A stretch of DNA of 64,000 bases, taken from contig CAVSQL010000020.1 in assembly GCA_963730065.1 (NCBI GenBank), positions 248,001-312,000 on the forward strand, in the 5' to 3' direction. Positions within the stretch are counted from its first letter, which is position 1. Every line of letters begins with the position of its first letter. This stretch comes from UBA9676 sp963730065 (GTDB lineage Bacteria; Actinomycetota; Actinomycetes; Streptosporangiales; Streptosporangiaceae). Positions 1 to 7,693 of this stretch are shown here, piece by piece. Made by a program: the position numbers and the translations under genes. The notes beneath the pieces are model-generated. The model worked only from the letters and a program-made list of their open reading frames with translations, ran no database searches and had not been told where the DNA came from.

Positions 1-261
1 CATCACAAGAACGGCATCAAGGCCGACAACCGGCCTGCGAACCTTGAACTGTGGGTCAAGGTGCAGCCGGGCGGTCAGCGCGTCGCTGACCTGGTGGCGT
101 TCGTGGTAGAGCACTACCCGGCAGAGGTCCGGCAAGCCCTGGCCTCTCACGGGCTGTGCGGCGAAGTCGCCCCGCTCACCACCGACAGCACCGATCGGCT
201 CGGATCAGCGATCTCGTCCGACTTATTCGGGGGCGGGAAGGCCGCCCGGCCACGTCGCTGA
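1..261 (+). CDS. HNH endonuclease, 3' part (5' end outside window)
   Basis: The frame is open from base 1 to a TGA at 259-261, so the gene begins to the left of the window. The first residues read HHKNGIKADNRPANLELW, the typical last part of an HNH nuclease fold: His plus the Asn-x-x-Asn-Leu-Glu-Leu-Trp tail that completes the beta-beta-alpha metal site. Such small HNH genes are common cargo of actinobacterial phages and integrative elements. This fits the element whose recombinase lies at 2094-3629. The last ~30 codons are low-complexity. It converges on the ATPase remnant at 272-1572 with a 10-base gap. Family call is good; the biological target is unknown. Confidence 0.75.
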   Translation, partial: HHKNGIKADNRPANLELWVKVQPGGQRVADLVAFVVEHYPAEVRQALASHGLCGEVAPLTTDSTDRLGSAISSDLFGGGKAARPRR

Positions 262-271
262 GTTTCGCGGG

Positions 272-1572
272 TCACCACGGCGGCACCTCGTCCCGGCTGG
301 GCGAGTCCCCCTCGTCGCGGTGGTGGGGGTTGGTGCAGCCGGGCTTCACGCAATACAGCGACCCGGCCCGGTACTCGCAGCGCTCGTGATCGCCGCCGCA
401 GAGCGGGCACGGAGAATGACCGGGCTCCCGTCCCGGCTCGCCTTCCTGGCCCCCGAAGGTGACCGAAGGGGGCGAAGGTGCCCGGTCTACGGCCCCTGTC
501 ATCTTCGTCACCTTCGTGTCATCTTCGGAGAGGTCCAGCCGCCACAGCCAGCCGCCGCGCATCCCGGATTTGGCGGTCGTGACACCGGCCTTGCCCCGGG
601 AGCGTTGCAGGGTGTGCTGGGCGATCCCGACCTGCTCGCAGCCTTGATGATGTCGCCAGCGCCGTCCTCGCCGCCGTGGTCGATGAGCCAGCCACGCAGC
701 CACTCGGCAGCCTCGTCCCGTTCGCTGCGCTCCTCCTCGCTGCCACGCTCGGCCAGCAAGGCGTCGGCGGTCTGCCGAGACTCGCCCAGCCAGGCCACCT
801 TGACGCAGCCGCGCTCCTCGTCAGCGTCGAGCCGGTAAGCCAATGCGGGCGGATGCTCGGCCAGGTTGCACTTGACCGGGGCGAGCACGTGGGTATGGCC
901 TGTGTCGTCGTCCGGGTCGGCGGCGACCATGAACCCGGCCCGCGCCGCGCCGCCGATGCCGACCGATCCGCCGCCGCGGTGGATGGCCCGCGTGCCGGAC
1001 TTGGTGAAGTGCCGGATCGCCACGACGCAGCAGCCGGTGCGTTCGGCCATCGCAGCCAGCGGGAACAGCGCCCGCCGAACGTCCTGGTCCCGGTAGGAAT
1101 CCACCGAGCCGTCGAGGTAGGCCATCAGCACGTCCACGATCACCAGGACCACGCCGTTGCGGGCGATCGTGCCCTGGATGGCGGGCAGGTCGCGGGGGAT
1201 GGCCACCGGCCGGGTAATGCGCTCGTCGTCCTCGGTGACCGTGGACATCTCGGTGATCGTGATGACCTGGGCCGGGTCGCCGCCCGCCGCATCGAGCCGG
1301 GGCCGGATGGTGTCGGCCAGGCCGTCCTCGGCGGAAAGGATCAGCACCGCGCCCTTGACCGGCTCCACGCCGTCAGGCATCGGTGACCCGGTGCTGACCT
1401 TGGCGGCCCAGTCCACGGTGATTGCGGACTTGCCCTGGTCGGGGTCGGCCGCTTCCTCCTGCTGGCGGCGCAGCCGCTCACGCTTAGCCGCGGCACGGGC
1501 GTGAATCCCCCGCACGATCCGGGCCAGCTCGCGGAGGTTGTCCTTGCTGAGCCGCCCGGTGGCCGCGCTCAC
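272..1572 (-). pseudogene. RepA-like AAA ATPase, decayed (truncated and frameshifted)
   Basis: Residues ~50-260 resemble the RecA-fold AAA_25/RepA helicase-like family of actinobacterial plasmids and integrative elements: LSAEDG, a Walker-B-like VLVIVDVLM, and AIRHFTKSG. The P-loop is degenerate (ADPDQGKS instead of GDPxxGKS). The usual N-terminal half before it is replaced by ~45 charged residues, suggesting an internal deletion. Near 638-639 one base is missing. The frame IIKAA should continue as EQVGIAQHTLQRSR, which is found in the neighbouring frame down to a stop at 272-274. That tail ends in a Cys-rich zinc-ribbon-like segment (CPLC...C...C...C). The 5' frame alone stops at 508. Probably a dead replication or excision accessory gene of the element. 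Confidence 0.6.
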
Positions 1573-1769
1573 GCCGCCTCACCCCCGGCTGCATCACCCC
1601 CGGATTGTTCAGCACCGTCGAGGAACGGCATCAGCAACGCGGCGAGGCGGCGCTTCTGCTCGGCGGTGAGGTCGGTGCGTTCGAGGACGCGGATGTAGCC
1701 ATCGGGCGAGTTGCGGGCGGCTGCGCCCTTCTTGGCGCGTTCGTGTGCTTTCTGCGGGCTGATGGGCAC
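1569..1769 (-). CDS. Small hypothetical protein of the integrated element
   Basis: A short basic, helical protein of about 66 aa, beginning VPISPQKAHERAKKG and ending with a Gly/Ala-rich tail. The GTG at 1767-1769 is preferred because GGGGAG lies about 8 bases upstream; the frame is open further up to an ATG at 1818-1820, but that stretch looks non-coding. Its stop overlaps the start of the ATPase remnant (1572), so the two would be translationally coupled. Position between recombinase and RepA-like gene is typical of small DNA-binding or excisionase-like genes of actinobacterial elements, but no HTH is clear. Function unknown. Confidence 0.5.
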   Translation of the reverse strand: MPISPQKAHERAKKGAAARNSPDGYIRVLERTDLTAEQKRRLAALLMPFLDGAEQSGGDAAGGEAA

Positions 1770-2093
1770 GGAAACCAACTCCCCAGCACATGGGAAGGCC
1801 CGTGGGGCGTGCGCCGCCACGGGTGCTGGTTTCCGTCCTTAACCCACCGAGCCCGTTGGTCGAGATGTCCCGTCTGACCGGTCACTGGGCGGTGCGCCGC
1901 CCTGGTGACCGTGGTGTCCCAGATTTCCAGTCTGCGGCAGACGGTCTGAACTCGTTGGGCTGCCCGGGAGAGGGTACGTGGGACCTGCTGGCCCTGCCTA
2001 TGGACAGCAGCATATACCCAAGCGCGCTACCGGATGGTGCTGTCAGCGGGACATTCCCCGAGGTCAGGCCCACTTCGCGACCAAAGCAAAGGG
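1770..2093. other. Gene-free stretch between recombinase and small ORF
   Basis: No coding frame is convincing here. It follows the 3' end of the recombinase gene and should hold the promoter for the leftward small ORF/RepA-like pair. I see no clear -35/-10. Confidence 0.4.
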
Positions 2094-2116
2094 TCAAGCC
2101 TGGGTAATCTTGACCC
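2091..2116 (-). terminator. Hairpin at the end of the serine recombinase gene
   Basis: GGGTCAAG (2091-2098) and CTTGACCC (2109-2116) form a perfect 8-bp inverted repeat with a 10-base loop that includes the recombinase stop codon (2094-2096). On the minus strand the hairpin is followed by TTTGCTTT, so it could act as a weak intrinsic terminator. Confidence 0.4.
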
Positions 2117-3629
2117 GGGCGGCGTCGAACGGCAGCCGCGAAGCACCCGGCGGGCGGGTGCCCGGCACGATGGTGATGCACAGGCCCAGGCGCCGGATGA
2201 TGTCCGCCTTGACGGCTGCCGGGGTGACCTCCGGGTCCTCCCATTCCTCCGCCGTGACCGGCTCCAGCGGCGGCGCAGGCGCGGCGGCCGGGCCGAGCCC
2301 GTCCAGGTCCCGTTCAGCGGCCTCGTACCGGGCGGCGAGGGTGGCCAGGTTGCGCTCCTGCTGCTGGCGGCGGCGGGTCATGGACCGGGGCGTGGCCGCC
2401 AGCTTGGCCTCCGTCTCGGCCATGTCCGCGTCCAGGTCATCGAGCAGGCGGCGCAGCTCCTCCCGCTGGTGATCCAGGGTGGCGTCGGCGGCACGCATCG
2501 CCTCCCGCCGTTCCGCGTCGGCCAGTTCCGCCAGCACCCGGTCCCGGACGATCGCCTCGACCGGGGCGGCGAGCACCGACTGCCCGCACCCCCCGCTGAC
2601 TGGCGCGCAGATGTAGGCCCGCTGACCTCCGGTGCGCGGGTGCCCGGCCATCGTGCCACGCCTCGGGCACGCCGGGTTGTCGCAGACAGCGGTCCCGGAC
2701 AGCGGGTAGCGGCCGGTCGCCTTGGGACCGCGCTTGCGGGCTCCCAGCTTGGCCTGCACGGCATCGAAGGTGTCACGGTCGAGGATCGGCGTCACGTTCG
2801 CCAGCCTGGTGATGGTCTCGCCCTTGTAGGCGAGGTTCCCGCCGTACAACGGGTTGCCCAGCGTGCGCGACAGGTTCCGCGGTGCCCACTGGCCGCCCCT
2901 GGTGGTGGTGATGCCCCGCGCGTTCAGGTCACCGGCCATCGACTGAACCGTCTCGCCAGCCAGCAGCCGCCCGGCCAGCTCACGCACGACCCCGGCTTCG
3001 TCCTCGCGCACCACAGCGGCCGGGGCGCTGTCCTCGTCCTCGTCGCCATCGAACTCGGCCAGGCTGAGCACCTCGAACCCGAACAGGCGGCCTGACCCGC
3101 CGATGCGGTAGCCGTTCTCCAGCATGTCGTTGAACGCGGCCTTGACCTTCTCCGAGGTCTCGTGGGAGGAATGGGTGGCGGCCTCGATCTGCTTGCGGAA
3201 GGTGGACAGGCCGGTCGCGGTGCGCAGGTCGATCCGCCCGGAGTCCGGGCCGTCGAGCAGCACCCGGAGGTCGGCCAGGTCTTCCCCGTCGCGGACGTTG
3301 CGCGCGAAGCGGTCCAGCTTCCAGGTGAGCAGCCCGCCGAACTCCCCGGCCTTGCCTGCGGCGATCATTTCGTTCCAGCGCGGCCGGTGTGGCGGTGGCC
3401 CGCCTGGCTTCTGCCACCCCGACCGCCCGTTGTCGGGGAAGATCAGGTGCTCGGGCAGGTTCAGCCCGTGCTCGGCGGCGTAGGCCCGGATCAGGCGAAC
3501 CTGCCGCTCCACGGACTCATCGGGGTCCCGCCAGCGGCCCCGGTGGCGCTGGCCCTTGCGCCCGCTGGGCTTCTTCCGCGATAGCCGCGCGTACGCGCCC
3601 CAGGTGATGTCGCTGTCTGCCGTGCTCAT
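2094..3629 (-). CDS. Large serine recombinase (integrase) of the mobile element
   Basis: 511 aa, the full layout of a large serine integrase. An N-terminal resolvase domain carries the nucleophile in YARLS (Ser17) and the downstream DRFARN motif (~105-112). A Recombinase domain (~165-320) includes LNARGITTTRGGQW and NPLYGGNLAYKG. A zinc beta-ribbon (~335-380) has CDNPACPRRG...C...C. A C-terminal coiled coil (~385-450) follows. It catalyses integration and excision by double-strand exchange between attP and attB. ATG at 3627-3629 follows an AAAGGG Shine-Dalgarno. The gene sits at the extreme right edge of the element, next to the VOC remnant at 3664-3702, as expected for an integrase next to its att site. 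It looks intact. Confidence 0.93.
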   Translation of the reverse strand: MSTADSDITWGAYARLSRKKPSGRKGQRHRGRWRDPDESVERQVRLIRAYAAEHGLNLPEHLIFPDNGRSGWQKPGGPPPHRPRWNEMIAAGKAGEFGGLLTWKLDRFARNVRDGEDLADLRVLLDGPDSGRIDLRTATGLSTFRKQIEAATHSSHETSEKVKAAFNDMLENGYRIGGSGRLFGFEVLSLAEFDGDEDEDSAPAAVVREDEAGVVRELAGRLLAGETVQSMAGDLNARGITTTRGGQWAPRNLSRTLGNPLYGGNLAYKGETITRLANVTPILDRDTFDAVQAKLGARKRGPKATGRYPLSGTAVCDNPACPRRGTMAGHPRTGGQRAYICAPVSGGCGQSVLAAPVEAIVRDRVLAELADAERREAMRAADATLDHQREELRRLLDDLDADMAETEAKLAATPRSMTRRRQQQERNLATLAARYEAAERDLDGLGPAAAPAPPLEPVTAEEWEDPEVTPAAVKADIIRRLGLCITIVPGTRPPGASRLPFDAARVKITQA

Positions 3630-3702
3630 CTCGTTGCCCTTTCAGGTACACAATGGATCTTAACCCGAAGGCAACGAGTTCTGCGTCCTCATCCCCCGCT
3701 GA
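3630..3702. other. Putative attachment-site junction (attL/attR) of the serine-integrase element
   Basis: The recombinase start codon is followed outward by non-coding bases. From 3664 a reading frame appears on the plus strand that matches only the last codons of a VOC gene. An imperfect dyad, CTCGTTGCC (3630-3638) and GGCAACGAG (3670-3678), is centred at about 3654, as in the symmetric sites bound by serine integrases. The exact crossover dinucleotide cannot be set without the other end. Confidence 0.55.
3664..3702 (+). pseudogene. 3' remnant of a VOC/glyoxalase-family gene (attB target)
   Basis: Reading from 3664 gives PEGNEFCVLIPR followed by TGA (3700-3702). This is the canonical C-terminal strand of many actinobacterial VOC proteins (DPEGNEFCVL...). 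The intact VOC protein at 31367-31738 in this window ends with the same DPEGNEFCV. A TAA directly upstream (3661-3663) cuts the frame, so only 12 codons remain. The 5' part should lie beyond the left end of the element, outside this window. Confidence 0.65.
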
Positions 3703-3918
3703 CGCCCAGCCCGGGCGGGCCTGGCGTCGTCAGCGGGTCGAGCATCTCGCCGAGGTGCTCGTGGCGCTGGCCGCCGATCCACGCGCCGGGCCGGCCGGCC
3801 ACGACAGCCATAGCACCGATTCTGGCGCTCGCTGGCCCGCGGAAACAGGGCGCAGGGCCCACCTCGCTGTTCGTGTTAGCTTCCCGGCGCCGGATCACGC
3901 CGCCGTACTGTTGGGCGC

Positions 3919-4365
3919 GTGTATGACCACGATCTGGAAGAGGTCGAGACTCTCGGGTGGGAGGAGTTCATCGCCCGCCAGTGGGACTCGATCTTCGTGG
4001 GCTACCGGTCCTGGAGCGGTATGCGCACGACGGCCCGCCGCTGGAGCGACCTGATCGAGGCGGGCCTGGGCTGCTCGCAAGAGCTCGCGGACCAGCTGGT
4101 CCAGGCGGAGATCATCGGCGGCCCGGATCGTGGCCTGGAGGGAGCCGGTGCCGCGGCCGTGGTGTCCGGGATGGTCACCGTGGTCGCCGATCTGCGGACG
4201 GACCTGGCCGAGATGAGCGCGCTGGATCCGGCGGCCGCGGCCAAGCTGCTCGATCAGCATGCCCGGCTGCTCAGCTTCCTCCGCTCCTACGCCCTCGGCG
4301 AAGACGACGGCGAAGCGTCAGGTGCTGCGGGACAGCCGGGCGAGCGACAGGACGAAGATCGATGA
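3919..4365 (+). CDS. Hypothetical protein, 148 aa
   Basis: Starts with GTG at 3919 (MYDHDLEEVETLGWEEF). The N-terminal half is acidic and Trp-rich (QWDSIF, YRSWSG). A central helix-rich part contains GMVTVVADLRTDLAEMSALDPAAAAKL, followed by a charged tail. High GC3 supports coding. The 3' end overlaps the end of the convergent beta-helix gene by ~48 bases. I do not recognise the family. It is the first chromosomal gene after the integrated element. Confidence 0.6.
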   Translation: MYDHDLEEVETLGWEEFIARQWDSIFVGYRSWSGMRTTARRWSDLIEAGLGCSQELADQLVQAEIIGGPDRGLEGAGAAAVVSGMVTVVADLRTDLAEMSALDPAAAAKLLDQHARLLSFLRSYALGEDDGEASGAAGQPGERQDEDR

Positions 4366-6600
4366 CAGCAGCCAGCCGAGCAGTGTCGCGAGGTTGAGCC
4401 ACCACACCAGGAACTGGCCACCGCGCGCCTGCGGGTCGGGGTACCAGGTCGTCCGCTGGTCGAGTGAGATCAGCGGGACCACGGTGTCGATCGCGTACAG
4501 CACCGGGCTGAAACAGCGCACCTCGCCGTCGCCGCAGGAACGGGTACTGGGTGCGCGGCCGCTGGTGGCCGGGCCCGGCGCCGCGGCGTCGGTGGGGGCG
4601 GCCTGCTGACCGGTCACGTACACGGCCCCGTTGCCGTTCGTCGCCCGCAGCGCGGCCTGGCTGACGGGCAGTTCCAGCGAGAAGGTGACCAGGATGAGCA
4701 GCGCGGCCAGCAGCCACAAGACGCGCGACGGCCGGTACCCGTAGCCGATGGTGGCGTACACGGCCTCGATGGCGCGCTGCGGCCACCCCGCGCCGGAGTG
4801 GCCGACCTGCCGGGCGTGCCGGCGCTGGGCGATCAGGACATGCTCGGCCTCCCGCGCGTACCCGTGCTGGCGGAACACCCTCGCCGCCTGCTCGTACGGG
4901 CCGGACTCGAACTCCGTCTGGCGGCTCAGCCAGGCACACCGGGCGGCCTGGTCCCAGATCCGCTTCGGCTGCGCGCCGTGGGGTTTCTCGAACCGCTCGT
5001 AGGTCAGCCCGGCGATGGTGAACCGCTCCGGCCAGGTCGCCGGGTCGTCGGCGAGGAACGTGGTGACCGCGTCGGTGAAGTCCACGCTCGGCGACACCGT
5101 CTTCCAGCCCAGGTCGATGCCGCCGCGGACGGTCGTCGATATCGCCTCGATCGCGTGCCCGTGCTCGTTGGCCGGCGCCGGCGCGGGGCAGCTGAACGAG
5201 CCGCCGGTGAACTGCAGCCGGCCCTCGATGGTGCTCCGGTTGAGCGCGACCAGCCCGGTCGAGGTGAAGCCGTCCACCAGCAGCACCGACCCCTTGATGA
5301 CGGTCTGGCTGAGGCGGAGCGAGTACCCGTCGGGGTTGTCGAGCCGCGCGCCGCTGGCGGTGAGGCTGCCGAGCGTGGCGCCGCGGAAGTTGACGCGCCC
5401 GCCGGTCGTCCGCAGGCCGTCGAGGTAGATGTCCCCGTCGACCCTCACCGCGCTCGCGCCCACCAGCGACCCGTGCTCGGGATGGCTGATCTCGCCCTGC
5501 AGCGCGAGGTTCCCGTGGATGACGGAGCCGGCCAGCCGGATGGTGCCTTCGACCGACGCGCCGCGGTCGAGCCGGAGACCGGCGCGGATCTCGGCGTTGG
5601 TCAGTTCCAGGGCCGTGCGGCCGGGTGCCCGCAGCGCGCAGTCCGCGCCGATGGACAGGCTGCTCACGTCGGCCGTCGTCATGTCGATCCGGCCGATCAC
5701 CTCGCAGTGCCCGGCCAGCGTCAGCTCGTCACCGACCGACACCCGGGCGGCGCCGAGCGCGGTGCCGGCCGCCGTGGACCTCGCGTAGATGCTGCCCGCC
5801 CGGACGTCGGGGTGGGCCTCGATGGTCGCGTTGCGGATGAGGAACCGGCCGGAGATGCGGGCGCTCCCCATGTCGAACCCCCCGCGGATCACCGGTCGCC
5901 GCCCGGCCGGGTCCTCGGTCAGGAACACGCTGCCCTCGATGGTGGCGTCCCCGAGGTCGATGGCGGGCCCGTCCGATGGCTCGATGTGGGCCCCGGTGAG
6001 GTCGAGCGATCCGCCGAGCCGGGCGCCGATCAGCCTGATCTCTCCCAGCGACCTGAACTGGTGGAGCAGCCGGACGGCGCCGCCCACCCGGACACGGTCC
6101 GCCTGGATCGAGCGGTCACCCTGGCCGTCGATGGTGGTGTCGACACAGAGCAGGCGGCCGCCGATCTCCGACTCGCACAGCCAGATCGCCGCCCGTTTCG
6201 ACGTGCTCGCGCTCGTCCAGTGCGCGCCCGTCACCTGGGAGCGGGACAGGTCAAGGTCGCGGCGCAGCCGCAGCCCGTTGCCGAGCAGGCCGGGCAGCTC
6301 CGGGCAGCCGGTCAGCGACAGCTCGAACAGTTCGGCGCCCTCCACCATGGGCGCGGCGTCGAATTCGCAGCCCTCGAAGCGGAGCGGGAACGGCACCGCG
6401 AGGCCGGTCAGATCCAGGCGCCCGGTCACCTTCGCGTTGGCCAGCCGCAGCCCGTGGGGATCGACCTGCTCCTTGAGCTCGTGACAGCAGCTGCGCAGGA
6501 CGGCGGCGGGCACAGCGCGTTTGGCACCATCTTTCATACCGTCGAGAACCGCGCCGCTCTGGCCCGCGCTGATGAGCTCAGCCTCACCGATCTCGTCCAC
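4318..6600 (-). CDS. Large pentapeptide/beta-helix-like membrane protein ('membrane-associated oxidoreductase' family)
   Basis: About 760 aa. Residues ~50-520 are a long series of imperfect repeats of the type LxLxxAxIxGxLxLxGA, alternating hydrophobic positions with Gly/Asp turns, as in a right-handed beta-helix or bactofilin-like solenoid. Two hydrophobic segments follow near the C-terminus: VLWLLAALLILVTFSLEL and FLVWWLNLATLLGWLLSSI, with a ~75-residue extracytoplasmic loop between them. Many actinomycetes carry such proteins under the name 'membrane-associated oxidoreductase', but no redox motif is visible. The GTG at 6598-6600 is preferred because GGGGAG lies 6 bases before it; an in-frame start also exists at 6642. 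Role unknown; perhaps an envelope scaffold. Confidence 0.8.
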   Translation of the reverse strand: MDEIGEAELISAGQSGAVLDGMKDGAKRAVPAAVLRSCCHELKEQVDPHGLRLANAKVTGRLDLTGLAVPFPLRFEGCEFDAAPMVEGAELFELSLTGCPELPGLLGNGLRLRRDLDLSRSQVTGAHWTSASTSKRAAIWLCESEIGGRLLCVDTTIDGQGDRSIQADRVRVGGAVRLLHQFRSLGEIRLIGARLGGSLDLTGAHIEPSDGPAIDLGDATIEGSVFLTEDPAGRRPVIRGGFDMGSARISGRFLIRNATIEAHPDVRAGSIYARSTAAGTALGAARVSVGDELTLAGHCEVIGRIDMTTADVSSLSIGADCALRAPGRTALELTNAEIRAGLRLDRGASVEGTIRLAGSVIHGNLALQGEISHPEHGSLVGASAVRVDGDIYLDGLRTTGGRVNFRGATLGSLTASGARLDNPDGYSLRLSQTVIKGSVLLVDGFTSTGLVALNRSTIEGRLQFTGGSFSCPAPAPANEHGHAIEAISTTVRGGIDLGWKTVSPSVDFTDAVTTFLADDPATWPERFTIAGLTYERFEKPHGAQPKRIWDQAARCAWLSRQTEFESGPYEQAARVFRQHGYAREAEHVLIAQRRHARQVGHSGAGWPQRAIEAVYATIGYGYRPSRVLWLLAALLILVTFSLELPVSQAALRATNGNGAVYVTGQQAAPTDAAAPGPATSGRAPSTRSCGDGEVRCFSPVLYAIDTVVPLISLDQRTTWYPDPQARGGQFLVWWLNLATLLGWLLSSIFVLSLARLSRST

Positions 6601-6830
6601 GTCACGCTCCCCTGGGCGGATGCGACACCGGGCCAGCGCCACCGGCGCCGGGTCATGCTGTGCCTACCTTGCCATCTGGGAACTGTTCAGGCTCCCGGGC
6701 AGCGCGCGATACGCGAGGCCCCGCGTCCCGGGCAGTCAGCGCAACCCGGCGCCCGGCCGGCCGTGCCAGGCCGCCGGGCCGGCGGGTGTGATCGTGGCAT
6801 CGGGCAACTTTCGGGGGAAAGATGGGCCAC

Positions 6831-7202
6831 ATGCTCGATCATGTTTCGATCCAGTGCGCGGACCTGGCCGCCTGCGCCGCCTTCTACGACGCCGTCCTCG
6901 CCCCGCTCGGTGGCCAGCGGGTGCTGGACTTCGGCGAGGCCATCGGGTACGGCGTGCCGCCCATGCCGGACTTCTGGATCGGCCGCCAGGCCACTGGGGA
7001 CGGGTTCCGCGAGTCGCACCTCGCCTTCTCGGCGCCGGACCGCGCGTCGGTGCGGGCCTTCTTTGAGGCCGCGACGGCCAGCGGCGCGGAGGTCCTGCAC
7101 CCGCCGCGGCTGTGGCCCGAGTACCACGACAGCTACTACGGCGGCTTCGTCCGCGACCCCGACGGCAACAACGTCGAGGCCGTCTGCCACCGCCCTGAGT
7201 AA
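6831..7202 (+). CDS. VOC (glyoxalase/bleomycin-resistance) family protein
   Basis: About 123 aa with two beta-alpha-beta-beta-beta modules: MLDHVSIQCADLAACAAFYDAVL at the start and GGFVRDPDGNNVEAVCH at the end. Candidate metal ligands are His4, His in ESHLAF and Glu in NVEAV. These proteins bind small molecules or catalyse dioxygenation or isomerisation. The substrate is not predictable. ATG at 6831 gives the standard family N-terminus; an in-frame ATG at 6822 just upstream is also possible (GGGGGAAAG precedes both). Divergent from the beta-helix membrane gene. Confidence 0.85.
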   Translation: MLDHVSIQCADLAACAAFYDAVLAPLGGQRVLDFGEAIGYGVPPMPDFWIGRQATGDGFRESHLAFSAPDRASVRAFFEAATASGAEVLHPPRLWPEYHDSYYGGFVRDPDGNNVEAVCHRPE

Positions 7203-7266
7203 GGGCCCGATAAGGACTGACCCGCTCCCGCCACATCCGGATCCAGCATCCCGCGCCGTATAACGC

Positions 7267-7653
7267 CTAGCGCTTGAGGTACTGCTCCGCGAGCTTCGCT
7301 GGCGCGCACGCCAGCCAGCCGTCGGTGACCGCGTCCCGCAGCGCCTTCCCGGAGACGTCCCGCAGCTGGATGAGCACCGCGGAATACCCGTCGAAGTGCG
7401 GGATCGTGAAGAACGCCTTCGGCTGCGCGGCGAGCACCGCCTCCTTCTCGCCGAGATCCTCGACGCGGACGGCGAGGATCGGCCCCTCCGGCGGGGTCTC
7501 GTCGCCGAACCGCCGGAGATCGGCTTGGCTGAACGGGCGCTCCCACGCGAAGGCCTTGCCCGCGACGAACCAGGTCCGGTTGCCGTGACGCTCGTCCTCG
7601 GTGACCTCGGGCAGCCCCCGGGCCAGCCCCGCCACGTCGTCGAGAGTCGCCAT
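7267..7653 (-). CDS. MmcQ/YjbR family protein
   Basis: 128 aa with the hallmarks of the MmcQ/YjbR fold (double-wing, CyaY-like): ARGLPEVTEDERHGNRTWFVAGKAFAW at the N-terminus and AKLAEQYLKR at the C-terminus. Family members are annotated as DNA-binding, but the function is largely unproven. ATG at 7651-7653 has GGGAGG upstream. It converges on the VOC gene with a short gap and is followed on the same strand-group by the TIM-barrel gene. Confidence 0.85.
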   Translation of the reverse strand: MATLDDVAGLARGLPEVTEDERHGNRTWFVAGKAFAWERPFSQADLRRFGDETPPEGPILAVRVEDLGEKEAVLAAQPKAFFTIPHFDGYSAVLIQLRDVSGKALRDAVTDGWLACAPAKLAEQYLKR

Positions 7654-7693
7654 GCTCGTACCGTACTTCCTCCCGCCGGGGCGGCCAGCAGGC

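Noticed and set aside
4798..7263. 821-codon plus-strand frame over the beta-helix gene
   Set aside because: Low-complexity antisense frame; the minus strand carries repeats and membrane helices, and the VOC gene lies within it in another frame.
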